From NCBI GenBank assembly GCA_023453125.1, contig JAEXUB010000126.1:1-24032 (forward strand): 24,032 bases of DNA, read 5' to 3'. The translations under genes and the position numbers were made by a program. Below, piece after piece: positions 7,884-15,901 of the stretch (positions are counted from its first letter, which is position 1; each line of letters opens with the position of its first letter). The notes under the pieces are model-generated. The model was not told the DNA's origin, did no database searches, and worked only from the letters and a program-made list of their open reading frames with translations. Origin of the DNA: Bacteroidota bacterium (GTDB lineage: Bacteria; Bacteroidota; Ignavibacteria; Ignavibacteriales; Melioribacteraceae).

Positions 7884-8922
7884 GGCTCTTTCTTTCCAGG
7901 GCAATTTCGGCCAGTTTGTATAGAAGTTTATCGTAATTTAACCCGAAGGCCGCCGCGCTGCGTACAAATCCGCTGTCGGGGGAGATATCGGGATTAGGAT
8001 TAACTTCAATTACATAAGGCACATTCCGTTTACTAATTCGAATGTCCACTCTTGCATAATCGCGGCATTCGAGTACGTTATATGAATCTATTGCTAATTT
8101 TTCAATCTTTTTTCTTAGTGACCGTTCCAGGCGGGCAGGGCATTTTGGTGTTGTATGCTTATAATAAACACTGTTTGGAGACCACTTGGCTTCGTAAGTA
8201 ATTATACGGGGGAGATTTTTGGGGAGTCCGTCAAACATTATTTCAGATATCGGCATGATTTTACCCCCGAGGATAGCCACATTTATCTCTCTGCCGTCAA
8301 TATATTCCTCAATTATTACTGTCTGATGGAATTTTTTGAAGAGGTAGCTTATTCTTTCTTCCATAGACGCATAATCGCGGGCAACCGAGAACTCGGAAAT
8401 GCCTATTGAGGCGTCTTCACTTGCCAGTTTCATAATAACAGGGAATTTAAGGCTGAAGTCTTCCTCTTTAGGCAGCTTCTCCTGGTAATTGGCTATATAA
8501 TAGTCGGGAGTATTTATATTGTGCGATTCAAAAATCACTTTGGTTCTCGACTTAATAAGGCAGTTGCTGAGTGTATTGGGGGTATTCCCGGTATACTCAA
8601 TGCCAAGAATGTCATAGAGTCCGGCTGCAAAGCTTTCATAGAAGGCATTTCCCTCTACCGATTCTACAAAATTATAGACCAAATCGGGGGAGTAGGCTTG
8701 AAGTTTACTCATTACCTGGGGTAAATTGCCGTTAAAGCCGAGAGTTGATACCTGTCTGAACTTTTTTTGAAGCGATTTCTTTATAATTTCAATATTCTTT
8801 AGGAATTCTGTTTCGGAGAGGTCTATATTGTCTTCTTCTGAATGGACTTCCTTGCCGAGATAATTAGTGTAATACTTTACCGGCTCATTATAGCAGATCA
8901 ATATTTTTAAGTCAGATCTCAT
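7861..8922 (-). CDS. ATP-grasp ligase, D-Ala-D-Ala-ligase-like (second of pair)
   Basis: 353 residues. ATP-grasp fold related to D-alanine-D-alanine ligase: YTGNTPNTL (110-118), ATP-contacting Lys165 in PVIMKLASED, EEYIDGRE (205-212), and the metal-binding residues Arg291, Asp293, Glu306 and Asn308 (RVDIR; VIEVNPNP). The flexible loop normally reading EGSSxG is EDASIG (169-174) here, so nucleotide closure or substrate preference may differ from its partner. The N-terminal region lacks a recognisable Ddl substrate-binding glutamate motif, so ordinary cell-wall D-Ala-D-Ala synthesis is unlikely. Its start overlaps the stop of the first ATP-grasp gene by 4 bp (ATGA). It presumably forms an amide bond between a carboxylate and an amine, with the substrate unknown. 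Confidence 0.83.
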   Translation of the reverse strand: MRSDLKILICYNEPVKYYTNYLGKEVHSEEDNIDLSETEFLKNIEIIKKSLQKKFRQVSTLGFNGNLPQVMSKLQAYSPDLVYNFVESVEGNAFYESFAAGLYDILGIEYTGNTPNTLSNCLIKSRTKVIFESHNINTPDYYIANYQEKLPKEEDFSLKFPVIMKLASEDASIGISEFSVARDYASMEERISYLFKKFHQTVIIEEYIDGREINVAILGGKIMPISEIMFDGLPKNLPRIITYEAKWSPNSVYYKHTTPKCPARLERSLRKKIEKLAIDSYNVLECRDYARVDIRISKRNVPYVIEVNPNPDISPDSGFVRSAAAFGLNYDKLLYKLAEIALERKSHDKKIAS

Positions 8923-9983
8923 AATAGTCCGTATCTCTTGGCTGCTGCCTGAAGTACGAGGTTTAGCATTTCATCGTAAGAAACATTAGCCGAGCGCGCC
9001 GCTTTCGGGTAACAGGAATTGTCCTCTGGATCGGGGAGAATTCCCGGCAGCGGGTTAACTTCAATAATGTTCGGAACGTTATTGGCATCGAGCCTTACAT
9101 CAATGCGGCTCCAGTCTTTGCAGTTTAATACTTTATATGTCTTCAGTACAGTTTTTCTGATTTCGTCTTCAAGTTTCCTGTCAATTTCGGCCGGACAGGT
9201 AAAAATCTTAAGAGGATTTTCCTTAGTATCATAAATCCATTTAGCTTCGAAGGAATAAATTTTTGCTGCTTCGGAAGGGAGCTGGTCAAAATTTATCTCA
9301 ACAATGGGAAAAATCCTTGTCTCATCTCCGTTGCCGAGCACTGCGACGGTAAATTCTCTTCCGCTGAGGAATTCTTCGGCTATAAAGGGCTGATTGTACT
9401 CAGGAAAGAATTCTTCGAGGCGAAGTTTTAATTCTTGGCGGCTGGTGATGAAATTTTTATTGTAAATACCCTTACTCGAACCTTCGCCGACCGGCTTTAT
9501 GAGAACGGGGAAGTCGAGATTAAAATTTTCAATGTCTGCAATGCTTTCCAAAACGCAAAACCGTGCATTAGGAATTTTATAGTAGGTAAGAATTTCTTTT
9601 GTCCTGGCTTTATTAAGACAGGTAGCAAGAGTAAGAGGGTCAGAGCCGGTGTAAGGGATGTTAAGCATATCGAGCATAGCGGGAATCTGTGCTTCGCGCC
9701 CGATTCCGAAGAAGCCTTCGGCTACATTAAATACTATATCGGGGCGCATAATACGGAATTTTTCAAATGCGTCTTCATTTGCCTCAATCATCGTTACATT
9801 GTGATACAGTTCAAGGGCGTTTTTAACCGCGTTGATTGTATCGATGGTATCCCATTCGGCAAAAATATCTTTGTGATTAGTGTTTTTTAAGTGTAGAGAG
9901 AGAGGTGTGCTTTCGGAAATTGAGTCAACTTCCGGTTTTACATTATAAGAAAGAGCAACATTCAACTTTTTATTTTTAAACAA
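8919..9983 (-). CDS. ATP-grasp ligase, D-Ala-D-Ala-ligase-like (first of pair)
   Basis: 354 residues, paralogous to the next gene downstream. It carries the canonical ATP-grasp features: IPYTGSDPLTL (109-119), Lys163 and the glycine-serine loop EGSSKG (167-172), AEEFLSGRE (202-210), and metal ligands in RIDVR (293-297) and IIEVNPLPG (306-314). Unlike the second copy, its loop is Ddl-like. The predicted start is TTG 9983; no in-frame ATG precedes LNVALSY, and a Shine-Dalgarno match is weak, so the start is uncertain by some residues. It is the first gene of the aminomutase unit, with a 132-bp AT-rich gap separating it from recG. I infer acyl-phosphate-mediated amide bond formation, perhaps with beta-lysine, but no sequence feature identifies the substrate. 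Confidence 0.83.
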   Translation of the reverse strand: MFKNKKLNVALSYNVKPEVDSISESTPLSLHLKNTNHKDIFAEWDTIDTINAVKNALELYHNVTMIEANEDAFEKFRIMRPDIVFNVAEGFFGIGREAQIPAMLDMLNIPYTGSDPLTLATCLNKARTKEILTYYKIPNARFCVLESIADIENFNLDFPVLIKPVGEGSSKGIYNKNFITSRQELKLRLEEFFPEYNQPFIAEEFLSGREFTVAVLGNGDETRIFPIVEINFDQLPSEAAKIYSFEAKWIYDTKENPLKIFTCPAEIDRKLEDEIRKTVLKTYKVLNCKDWSRIDVRLDANNVPNIIEVNPLPGILPDPEDNSCYPKAARSANVSYDEMLNLVLQAAAKRYGLL

Positions 9984-10028
9984 CAGAGTAATTACAAAAT
10001 TCCTAAAAATTTTTTACGTAATATAACT

Positions 10029-10034
10029 ATTATA
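10029..10034 (-). promoter_or_regulatory. Possible -10 element of the ATP-grasp/kamA unit
   Basis: The minus strand reads TATAAT here, 45 bases before the proposed start of the first ATP-grasp gene, within the only sizeable gap (9984-10115) in this part of the minus-strand gene series. A matching -35 box is poor. The alternative pair TTGCAT with TATATT (spacing 16) lies a few bases further on. Either would give the unit its own promoter apart from recG. Confidence 0.3.
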
Positions 10035-10115
10035 AAATGATATGCAAGTTTTTAAATCACTTTTGAAATTTTTTTTTTGAAATGAAATTTCTGCCGAAGG
10101 AAAAATATTTTAAAA

Positions 10116-12299
10116 TTATCCGATGAGAGAGAGACGAAGCGACTCGGAAAAGTTTTCAGATAAATATTTTTTAATAATCTGATTCTTAACTGACTTAAGA
10201 TGAGCATCCTCTTCAATGATTCTAAAGGCTGCATCGCGTGCTTTGATGAGGAGTTCGGTATCGTTTACAAGGTCTGCAAACTTCAATTCCGGAATTCCGC
10301 TCTGCTTGATTCCGAAAATATCTCCAGGTCCTCTTAGTTTAAGATCAATCTCCGACAGATCGAACCCGCTTGTATAGTTTACCATTGCATTAAGACGTAT
10401 ATGAGCCTTATGATTATCAATTTGTTCCTGCGATAAGTACTCAAGATTGATCGGCGCCATAAATTTGTCTGCCATAAAATCATTTTTTGTGATTAATAGG
10501 CAGTATGCCTGCTTATCGCTGCGTCCAACTCTTCCTCTAAGCTGGTGAAGCTGCGACAATCCGAACCTGAACGCATCGTTGATTACAATTATGTTCGCGT
10601 CCGGTATGTCAATTCCAACTTCAACTACGGTTGTTGCCACGAGTATATCATATTCTTTTGCCGCGAACCGGTTCATTGCCTCTTCTTTATCGCGCCAGTT
10701 CATCTTTCCGTGAATCAATCCAAGTTTATATCCGCTGAAATGAGTCTCAAGGAGTTCGTTGTAGTGAGTTTCGGCCGCTTTAAGGTCCATCTTCTCCGAT
10801 TCCTGCACCAGCGGATAGACTAAAATGGATTGATACCCCTCTTTTAACTTCTCTTTTATGAATTCGTAGACCTTTGGAAGCTTTTCTTCGCTTCTGAGGT
10901 AAGTTTTAACGGGCAGTCTGTTCTTTGGCATCTGATCTATTACGGAAACATCCAGGTCGCCGTATAAAGTCATTGTAAGAGTTCTCGGAATTGGAGTTGC
11001 AGTCATAATTAAAACATCGGGAGTAACTCCTTTGCGGATAATTTTCCCTCTCTGCAATACTCCAAACCGGTGCTGTTCATCTATTATTACCAGTCCGAGC
11101 TTTTCGAACACAACTTCTTCTTCAAAGAGGGCGTGTGTGCCTACAATAATCTTACTTTCTCCACTTTCAATCTCCGCGAGAACACTTTTCCTTACCGATT
11201 TTTTCTGTCCCCCTAAAAGCAAGGAAGTTTTTATGCCCAATTTTTCCAACAATTGAGAAATTTTTTTGTAATGCTGGTCGGCAAGTATTTCTGTCGGTAC
11301 AAGGAGAGCGGACTGAAAACCATTTTGCGCTGCAATAATCATTGCAATGATGGCAACAATAGTCTTTCCGCTTCCCACATCCCCCTGAAGCAGGCGGTTC
11401 ATCGGGCGCGGAGCCTCCATATCGGTTCTGATGTCGTGCAGAACCTTTAATTGCGCCTCAGTTAATTCAAAAGGGAGTGAAGAGAGAAAATCTTTAACCT
11501 CTTTGCCGTGAACTTTAAAGGAAATTCCTTTCTGAGAATGCTTCACTCTCGAATTTTTTGAGGCGACCAGGCATTCAATATAGAACAGCTCTTCAAATTT
11601 GAAACGCACAATTGCTTTTTCGAGCAGTTCCTTGGTCTCGGGGAAATGAAGGTTGAGAACGGCTTTTTTAATCGGCAGAAGGTTATGCGCACTTACAATT
11701 TCCTCCGGGAGTGTTTCTTCGAGAGAGTCAACGTAAGTTTCAACAGCATTATTAATTATTCTTCTTAGGCTAATATCCCCAAGGTTTGTCGATTTTAATT
11801 CCTTAGCTACTCTGTAGAAGGGGATAATCCTTCCGGTATTCATAAACTCGCGCGATTCATTCTCGGCCAGTTTGTCGAAATCGGGGTGTGCAAACTGAAG
11901 ATGTCCGTAACGGGTTATTACCGGTTTCCCCGAAACGGCATAAGAATCTCCGTTATTGAAATGATTCTTAAAGAATTTTACTCCCTGGAACCATACGCAT
12001 TCAAAAGTGCCGGCAGAATCTCTTAGTTTAACTTTAAGGATCTCTTTTCTGCCGTAACGGATGGTCTCCTTATCAAAAACCTGTCCAATTATTGTAACTT
12101 CGCCGTCAAAACCGTTTATAACAAGCTGATTAACCTTAATGGAGGAGAGAATTGTGGAGCGGTCAAGGAACTTGGCAGGGAAATAATAAAGGAGATCCCT
12201 TACAGTCCTTATTCCGATTTTGGCAAAGGATTCAGCCCTCTTAGGTCCGATTGATTTGAGATACTGTATTGATGTAAGTACCGGCTTCTGGGAATTCAT
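10116..12299 (-). CDS. recG: ATP-dependent DNA helicase RecG
   Basis: Branched-DNA translocase that regresses stalled replication forks and processes Holliday junctions. The 727 residues are slightly longer than the usual ~690-700. The N-terminal helix-hairpin and OB-fold wedge domain (about 10-140) includes SIGPKRAESFAKIGI. The helicase core has motif I GDVGSGKT (306-313), DEQH (407-410) and TATPIPRT (433-440). The C-terminal RecG signature LRGPGDIFGIKQSGIPE is present. The ATG follows gpsA by 51 bp with a weak ribosome-binding site, so it may be a downstream member of the plsY-gpsA transcript. Confidence 0.97.
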   Translation of the reverse strand: MNSQKPVLTSIQYLKSIGPKRAESFAKIGIRTVRDLLYYFPAKFLDRSTILSSIKVNQLVINGFDGEVTIIGQVFDKETIRYGRKEILKVKLRDSAGTFECVWFQGVKFFKNHFNNGDSYAVSGKPVITRYGHLQFAHPDFDKLAENESREFMNTGRIIPFYRVAKELKSTNLGDISLRRIINNAVETYVDSLEETLPEEIVSAHNLLPIKKAVLNLHFPETKELLEKAIVRFKFEELFYIECLVASKNSRVKHSQKGISFKVHGKEVKDFLSSLPFELTEAQLKVLHDIRTDMEAPRPMNRLLQGDVGSGKTIVAIIAMIIAAQNGFQSALLVPTEILADQHYKKISQLLEKLGIKTSLLLGGQKKSVRKSVLAEIESGESKIIVGTHALFEEEVVFEKLGLVIIDEQHRFGVLQRGKIIRKGVTPDVLIMTATPIPRTLTMTLYGDLDVSVIDQMPKNRLPVKTYLRSEEKLPKVYEFIKEKLKEGYQSILVYPLVQESEKMDLKAAETHYNELLETHFSGYKLGLIHGKMNWRDKEEAMNRFAAKEYDILVATTVVEVGIDIPDANIIVINDAFRFGLSQLHQLRGRVGRSDKQAYCLLITKNDFMADKFMAPINLEYLSQEQIDNHKAHIRLNAMVNYTSGFDLSEIDLKLRGPGDIFGIKQSGIPELKFADLVNDTELLIKARDAAFRIIEEDAHLKSVKNQIIKKYLSENFSESLRLSLIG

Positions 12300-12350
12300 T
12301 CCAATTTGAAAAAATGTTTACAGGAATATAATAAAAAAAGAGGGAAGTAA

Positions 12351-13352
12351 TTAGTGGGTTTCCTGCTTCATATCGCGGGTCATAAGGTCGAATGTAGCCT
12401 TGATAGGATCCTTATCTTCAAAGAGAATCTGATACACTGCTTCGCATATCGGTGTTTCAACGCCGACTTTCTTGGAAAGATTATAAACCGAGCGGCAGGT
12501 TTCAACTCCTTCGGCAACCATTTCCATCGAAGCGAGAACTTCTTTAAGTTTTTTCCCCTGGCCTATCTGAACGCCGACGTAGCGGTTACGGCTGTGTGTA
12601 CTCATACAGGTTACAATCATATCCCCCATTCCGGATAGCCCCGCAAAGGTCTCGGGTCTGGCTCCAAAATGAATTCCAAAGCGGGAGAGCTCGGCAATGC
12701 CGCGTGTCATAATGGCGGCCTTAGTATTATCCCCCAGGTTTGCTCCGTCAATAATTCCGGCGCCGATGGCAATTATATTCTTAATTGCTCCCCCAAGTTC
12801 GGCTCCCATAATATCGCTTGAGGAATAAACCCTGAAATAGGAGGTAATGAATGTGCCCTGAATTTCCTGGGCGGTATTAATATCTTTTGATGCGGCAACA
12901 ACGGCAGTTGGAATTTTACGGCTTACTTCTTCCGCGTGGCTGGGGCCAGATATTACCCCGACCTGTGAGTCGGACAATCCCGGAATTTCCTCCAATATAA
13001 TCTGCGATACAGTCAGGAACGTGTCCTTTTCAATTCCCTTTGCAACACTAACAAATGTGGTGTTTTTAAAGTCCAGGTGTTTAATATCCTTTAAGACGCT
13101 CCGGATGAACTGGGTAGGAACGGCTACAACAATCATATGCCGGTCTGTGCACGATTCAGTCAGTGAGTGTGTTATTTTAATTTCATTCGGGATAAACACA
13201 TTCGGAAGATAAGTAGGGTTATATCTTGTTTCTTCAAGAATCCGGGCGTATTCCTCACGGTATTCCCACAAAATAACTTCGTGGCCGTTGGAATGAAGTA
13301 TAATGGCCAGAGTAGTACCCCAGCCGCCGGCTCCAAGTACTGTAATGCGCAT
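12351..13352 (-). CDS. gpsA: Glycerol-3-phosphate dehydrogenase [NAD(P)+]
   Basis: Reduces dihydroxyacetone phosphate to sn-glycerol 3-phosphate, the backbone for phospholipids, in the cytosol. The 333 residues match the family length. The N-terminal Rossmann motif is LGAGGWGTTLA (6-16), followed by Lys105 in VAKGIE, SGPSHAEE (135-142), the catalytic Lys191 in GGAIKNIIAI, and GLSGMGDMIVTC (238-249) with the substrate-binding SRNR (254-257). Its start abuts the stop of plsY with no gap. The pairing is functional, since PlsY consumes the glycerol 3-phosphate made here. Confidence 0.97.
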   Translation of the reverse strand: MRITVLGAGGWGTTLAIILHSNGHEVILWEYREEYARILEETRYNPTYLPNVFIPNEIKITHSLTESCTDRHMIVVAVPTQFIRSVLKDIKHLDFKNTTFVSVAKGIEKDTFLTVSQIILEEIPGLSDSQVGVISGPSHAEEVSRKIPTAVVAASKDINTAQEIQGTFITSYFRVYSSSDIMGAELGGAIKNIIAIGAGIIDGANLGDNTKAAIMTRGIAELSRFGIHFGARPETFAGLSGMGDMIVTCMSTHSRNRYVGVQIGQGKKLKEVLASMEMVAEGVETCRSVYNLSKKVGVETPICEAVYQILFEDKDPIKATFDLMTRDMKQETH

Positions 13353-14021
13353 TTATACTTTTTCTTTTTTGCTTAATGAAATTCTTCTTTCGTTTCCTTT
13401 TAGAAGTCTTTCAATATTCGCTCTGTGGGTATAAACAACAAGTAATGAAACTGCAATTACAAAGGGGAGAATTGTGCTGTAGCCCGGTATATCGACACCG
13501 AAAATGTTTTCCCTGACAATAAGAATAATGGGAACCGAGATAGCCGCAATAATTGAACCTAAGGAGATATATTTGGAAATGTAAACTACGATGGCAAAAA
13601 TACCAACTGCGACAAGCATGTCAACAGTAATGATTGTAACAAGGAATCCTAAAGCGGTTGCAATTCCTTTTCCCCCTTTAAATTCTGCAAAGACAGTCCA
13701 GATATGGCCGATAACGGCTGCAATACCGCAGAAGATCTGAACCAAGGTAAAATCATCGAACGGGGTAGGGTTGCTGAAAGGGAAGTTGTCAAGATACAGT
13801 CTGGCAATAAAAACAACTGCCACGGCACCTTTGAATGCGTCAAGAAGAATCGTAAGGATACCCCATTTCCAGCCGAGAACTCTGAAAACGTTTGTTCCTC
13901 CGGCGTTGCCGCTGCCGTGATTTCTTATATCTATACCTTTAACAAGTTTGCTTATGATAATGGAGTTGGGAATAGAACCTGCCAGATAGGATAACGCAAT
14001 TACAACTAAAAGATTTAACAT
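13353..14021 (-). CDS. plsY: Acyl-phosphate:glycerol-3-phosphate acyltransferase PlsY
   Basis: Integral membrane enzyme making lysophosphatidate from acyl phosphate and glycerol 3-phosphate, the first step of phospholipid synthesis. The 222 residues have several hydrophobic helices. All three family motifs are visible: GSIPNS (15-20), GSGNAGGTNVFRVLG (36-50) and GHIWTVFAEFKGGKG (105-119). THRANIERLLKG closes the C-terminal part. The 68-bp AT-rich gap upstream (14022-14089) separates it from ispD and could hold a promoter, though I see no convincing pair of boxes. Confidence 0.96.
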   Translation of the reverse strand: MLNLLVVIALSYLAGSIPNSIIISKLVKGIDIRNHGSGNAGGTNVFRVLGWKWGILTILLDAFKGAVAVVFIARLYLDNFPFSNPTPFDDFTLVQIFCGIAAVIGHIWTVFAEFKGGKGIATALGFLVTIITVDMLVAVGIFAIVVYISKYISLGSIIAAISVPIILIVRENIFGVDIPGYSTILPFVIAVSLLVVYTHRANIERLLKGNERRISLSKKEKV

Positions 14022-14089
14022 ATATATTAATCGTATTTATTTGTCTGTAAAAAATATACAAATCGAACGAAATAAACAATTTTTCAAAT

Positions 14090-14788
14090 TCAGCTTTTTG
14101 AAAAGCGGACAATAGAGTCGAAAATAGCCAGATCCTCTTCGGTGGTTATCTTGAAGTTAAAAGGGGAGCCTTCAACAATTTTTATATTAGCGCCGCTTCT
14201 TTTAACTAACATTGACTCATCCGTACCTAAAAAGCCTTCATTTTTAGCTGATTTCATCGATTCAAATAACAGTGAAAAAGGGAATATTTGAGGAGTCTGA
14301 GCATAAAATACCTTTTCCCTGTTAACATAAGATTCAACAGAAAGGTTCTCAACCGAATCAGTTGAAATAAGAGTGTCTTTTGCCCTTATTCCTACAACTA
14401 CATTATCGAAGATTTTTGCCGAATTTATAGCCTCTTCAAGAACCTTTTGAGGAATTAAAGGACGGACGGCATCGTGAACAACTATGAGGTCATTATCATT
14501 ACAGGAGAGGGATGACAGGGCATTAAAAACAGAATCCTGCCTTTCCTTTCCCCCCTTAACAATTCTAACCTCTTTTTTAATATTGCAACCTTTAATTATC
14601 TCTTCGATTAAAGTAAAATAGGTTTCGCCTGCGGCAATAACTATTTCATCAATCAGAGATGAATTATTGAATACATCCAAAGTATAGGCAAGAATTTCCC
14701 TTCCGTTTACTTTAATGTACTGCTTAGGCAGAGAGCCGCCGAAGCGTTTTCCTTCGCCGCCCGAAGGTATGATTGCAATAGTCTTCAT
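14090..14788 (-). CDS. ispD: 2-C-methyl-D-erythritol 4-phosphate cytidylyltransferase
   Basis: MEP isoprenoid pathway enzyme that joins CTP and methylerythritol phosphate. 232 residues, usual length. The nucleotide-binding start is IIPSGGEGKRFGGSLPKQY (6-24), with Arg15 and Lys22 at the catalytic positions; the usual AAGxGxRMG begins here as PSGGEGKRFG, a mild variation. HDAVRP (105-110), AQTPQIF (163-169), GTDESML (188-194) and FKITTEEDL (212-220) are all typical. The gene begins 3 bp after the queA stop, so it is cotranscribed. No ispF is fused or adjacent. Confidence 0.94.
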   Translation of the reverse strand: MKTIAIIPSGGEGKRFGGSLPKQYIKVNGREILAYTLDVFNNSSLIDEIVIAAGETYFTLIEEIIKGCNIKKEVRIVKGGKERQDSVFNALSSLSCNDNDLIVVHDAVRPLIPQKVLEEAINSAKIFDNVVVGIRAKDTLISTDSVENLSVESYVNREKVFYAQTPQIFPFSLLFESMKSAKNEGFLGTDESMLVKRSGANIKIVEGSPFNFKITTEEDLAIFDSIVRFSKS

Positions 14789-14791
14789 AAT

Positions 14792-15829
14792 TTATACAAT
14801 CAGCATAGCATCGCCGTAGCTGAGGAACCTGTAATTCTCCTTCATGGCTTTTTTATATGCTTTCATTATATTGTCATAACCGCCGAATGCAGCGGCAAGC
14901 ATCAATAATGTAGATTCCGGCTGATGGAAATTGGTAATAAGCCTCTTTGTAATTTTGAAATCGTACTGAGGAAAGATGAATTTGTCAGTCCAGCCGAAAT
15001 TAGGTTTAACAAAGCCTTCGGCAGTAACGCTGCTTTCCAATGCCCTTGTTGTGCTGGTGCCTACAACAAATACATTCTTCTTCGATTCAAGAGCCTTGTT
15101 TATTATTTTAGCCGAATCATCAGGGATTTCGAAATATTCCGAATCCATTTTGTGCTTGGTTAAATCCTCAACTTCAACCGGTCTGAATGTACCGAGCCCT
15201 ATGTGAAGAATAACGGTTGCAATCTTAATCTCTTTCTTCTGGATTTTTTTCAGAAGAGCAGGAGTAAAATGGAGAGCAGCGGTAGGCGCAGCTACCGAAC
15301 CGTCAACCTTGGCAAACATTGTCTGATAGTCTTCCTTGTCGGTATCAACCGGTTCTCTTTTTAGATAAGGAGGAATTGGAGTCTGGCCGATTTTTTCAAT
15401 AGCTTTGAAAATATCTCCGGCATCGTCATTAAAGCGTACGGTTCTGCCGCGCGATGTGGTATTGTCGATTACTTCGCACCAGAGTTTATCGTTAAAATAA
15501 ATTCTGTTGCCTATTCTCACTTTACGTGCCGGGTCAACAATAACATCCCAGATATTTTCATCTTTATTTAATTCCCGTAAAACAAAAACTTCAATTTTTG
15601 CGTTAGTTCTTTCTTTTTTGCCGAATAAACGGGCCTGCATTACCTTAGTCTCGTTAACAACAAGAACGTCCCCTTTATTCATATAATCAATTACGTCAGA
15701 GAACTTCTTATGTTCAATATCGCCGGTATGGCGGTTGAGAACCATCAGTTTTGCGCTATCCCGCGGAGAAACCGGAAACTTGGCAATTGATGTCTTTGGC
15801 AGAGTATATTTAAACTCGGATAGTTTCAT
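14792..15829 (-). CDS. queA: S-adenosylmethionine:tRNA ribosyltransferase-isomerase
   Basis: Transfers the ribosyl part of SAM to preQ1 in tRNA, giving epoxyqueuosine at the wobble base of tRNAs with GUN anticodons. With the start at ATG 15829 the protein has 345 residues, the usual length, and opens MKLSEFKYTLPKTSIAKFP as expected. A strong AAGGAG lies just upstream. The longer frame from TTG 15901 would translate through a hairpin and is rejected. Typical blocks include VNETKVMQARLFG, VAAPTAALHFT and the ending RFLSYGDAMLIV. It lies downstream of ppdK, separated by a structured 72-bp spacer. Confidence 0.96.
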   Translation of the reverse strand: MKLSEFKYTLPKTSIAKFPVSPRDSAKLMVLNRHTGDIEHKKFSDVIDYMNKGDVLVVNETKVMQARLFGKKERTNAKIEVFVLRELNKDENIWDVIVDPARKVRIGNRIYFNDKLWCEVIDNTTSRGRTVRFNDDAGDIFKAIEKIGQTPIPPYLKREPVDTDKEDYQTMFAKVDGSVAAPTAALHFTPALLKKIQKKEIKIATVILHIGLGTFRPVEVEDLTKHKMDSEYFEIPDDSAKIINKALESKKNVFVVGTSTTRALESSVTAEGFVKPNFGWTDKFIFPQYDFKITKRLITNFHQPESTLLMLAAAFGGYDNIMKAYKKAMKENYRFLSYGDAMLIV

Positions 15830-15841
15830 TGGTGCTCCTTT

Positions 15842-15892
15842 TTTTATGCGGAAACATAAAGCGGAAGAATCCGTGGATTCTTCCGCATAAAA
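15842..15892 (-). promoter_or_regulatory. Structured ppdK-queA spacer with two competing stems
   Basis: On the transcript, GCGGAAGAATCC (plus 15875-15886) pairs with the following GGATTCTTCCGC (15861-15872) in a 12-bp hairpin. TTTTATGCGGAA (15881-15892), which overlaps the first arm, pairs equally perfectly with TTCCGCATAAAA (15842-15853), right beside the queA ribosome-binding site. Both stems cannot form together. There is no clean U-run, so a simple terminator is doubtful. Processing, stabilisation of ppdK mRNA or control of queA translation are possible. Confidence 0.55.
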
Positions 15893-15901
15893 TAACCGCA
15901 A

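Noticed and set aside
7884..7904. TTG 7904 as start of the GNAT gene
   Set aside because: ATG 7883 has a good ribosome-binding site and the typical GNAT N-terminus. The extra seven residues are not needed.
15830..15901. Extended queA N-terminus from TTG 15901
   Set aside because: It would translate through the hairpin spacer, while ATG 15829 has a strong AAGGAG and gives the normal family length.
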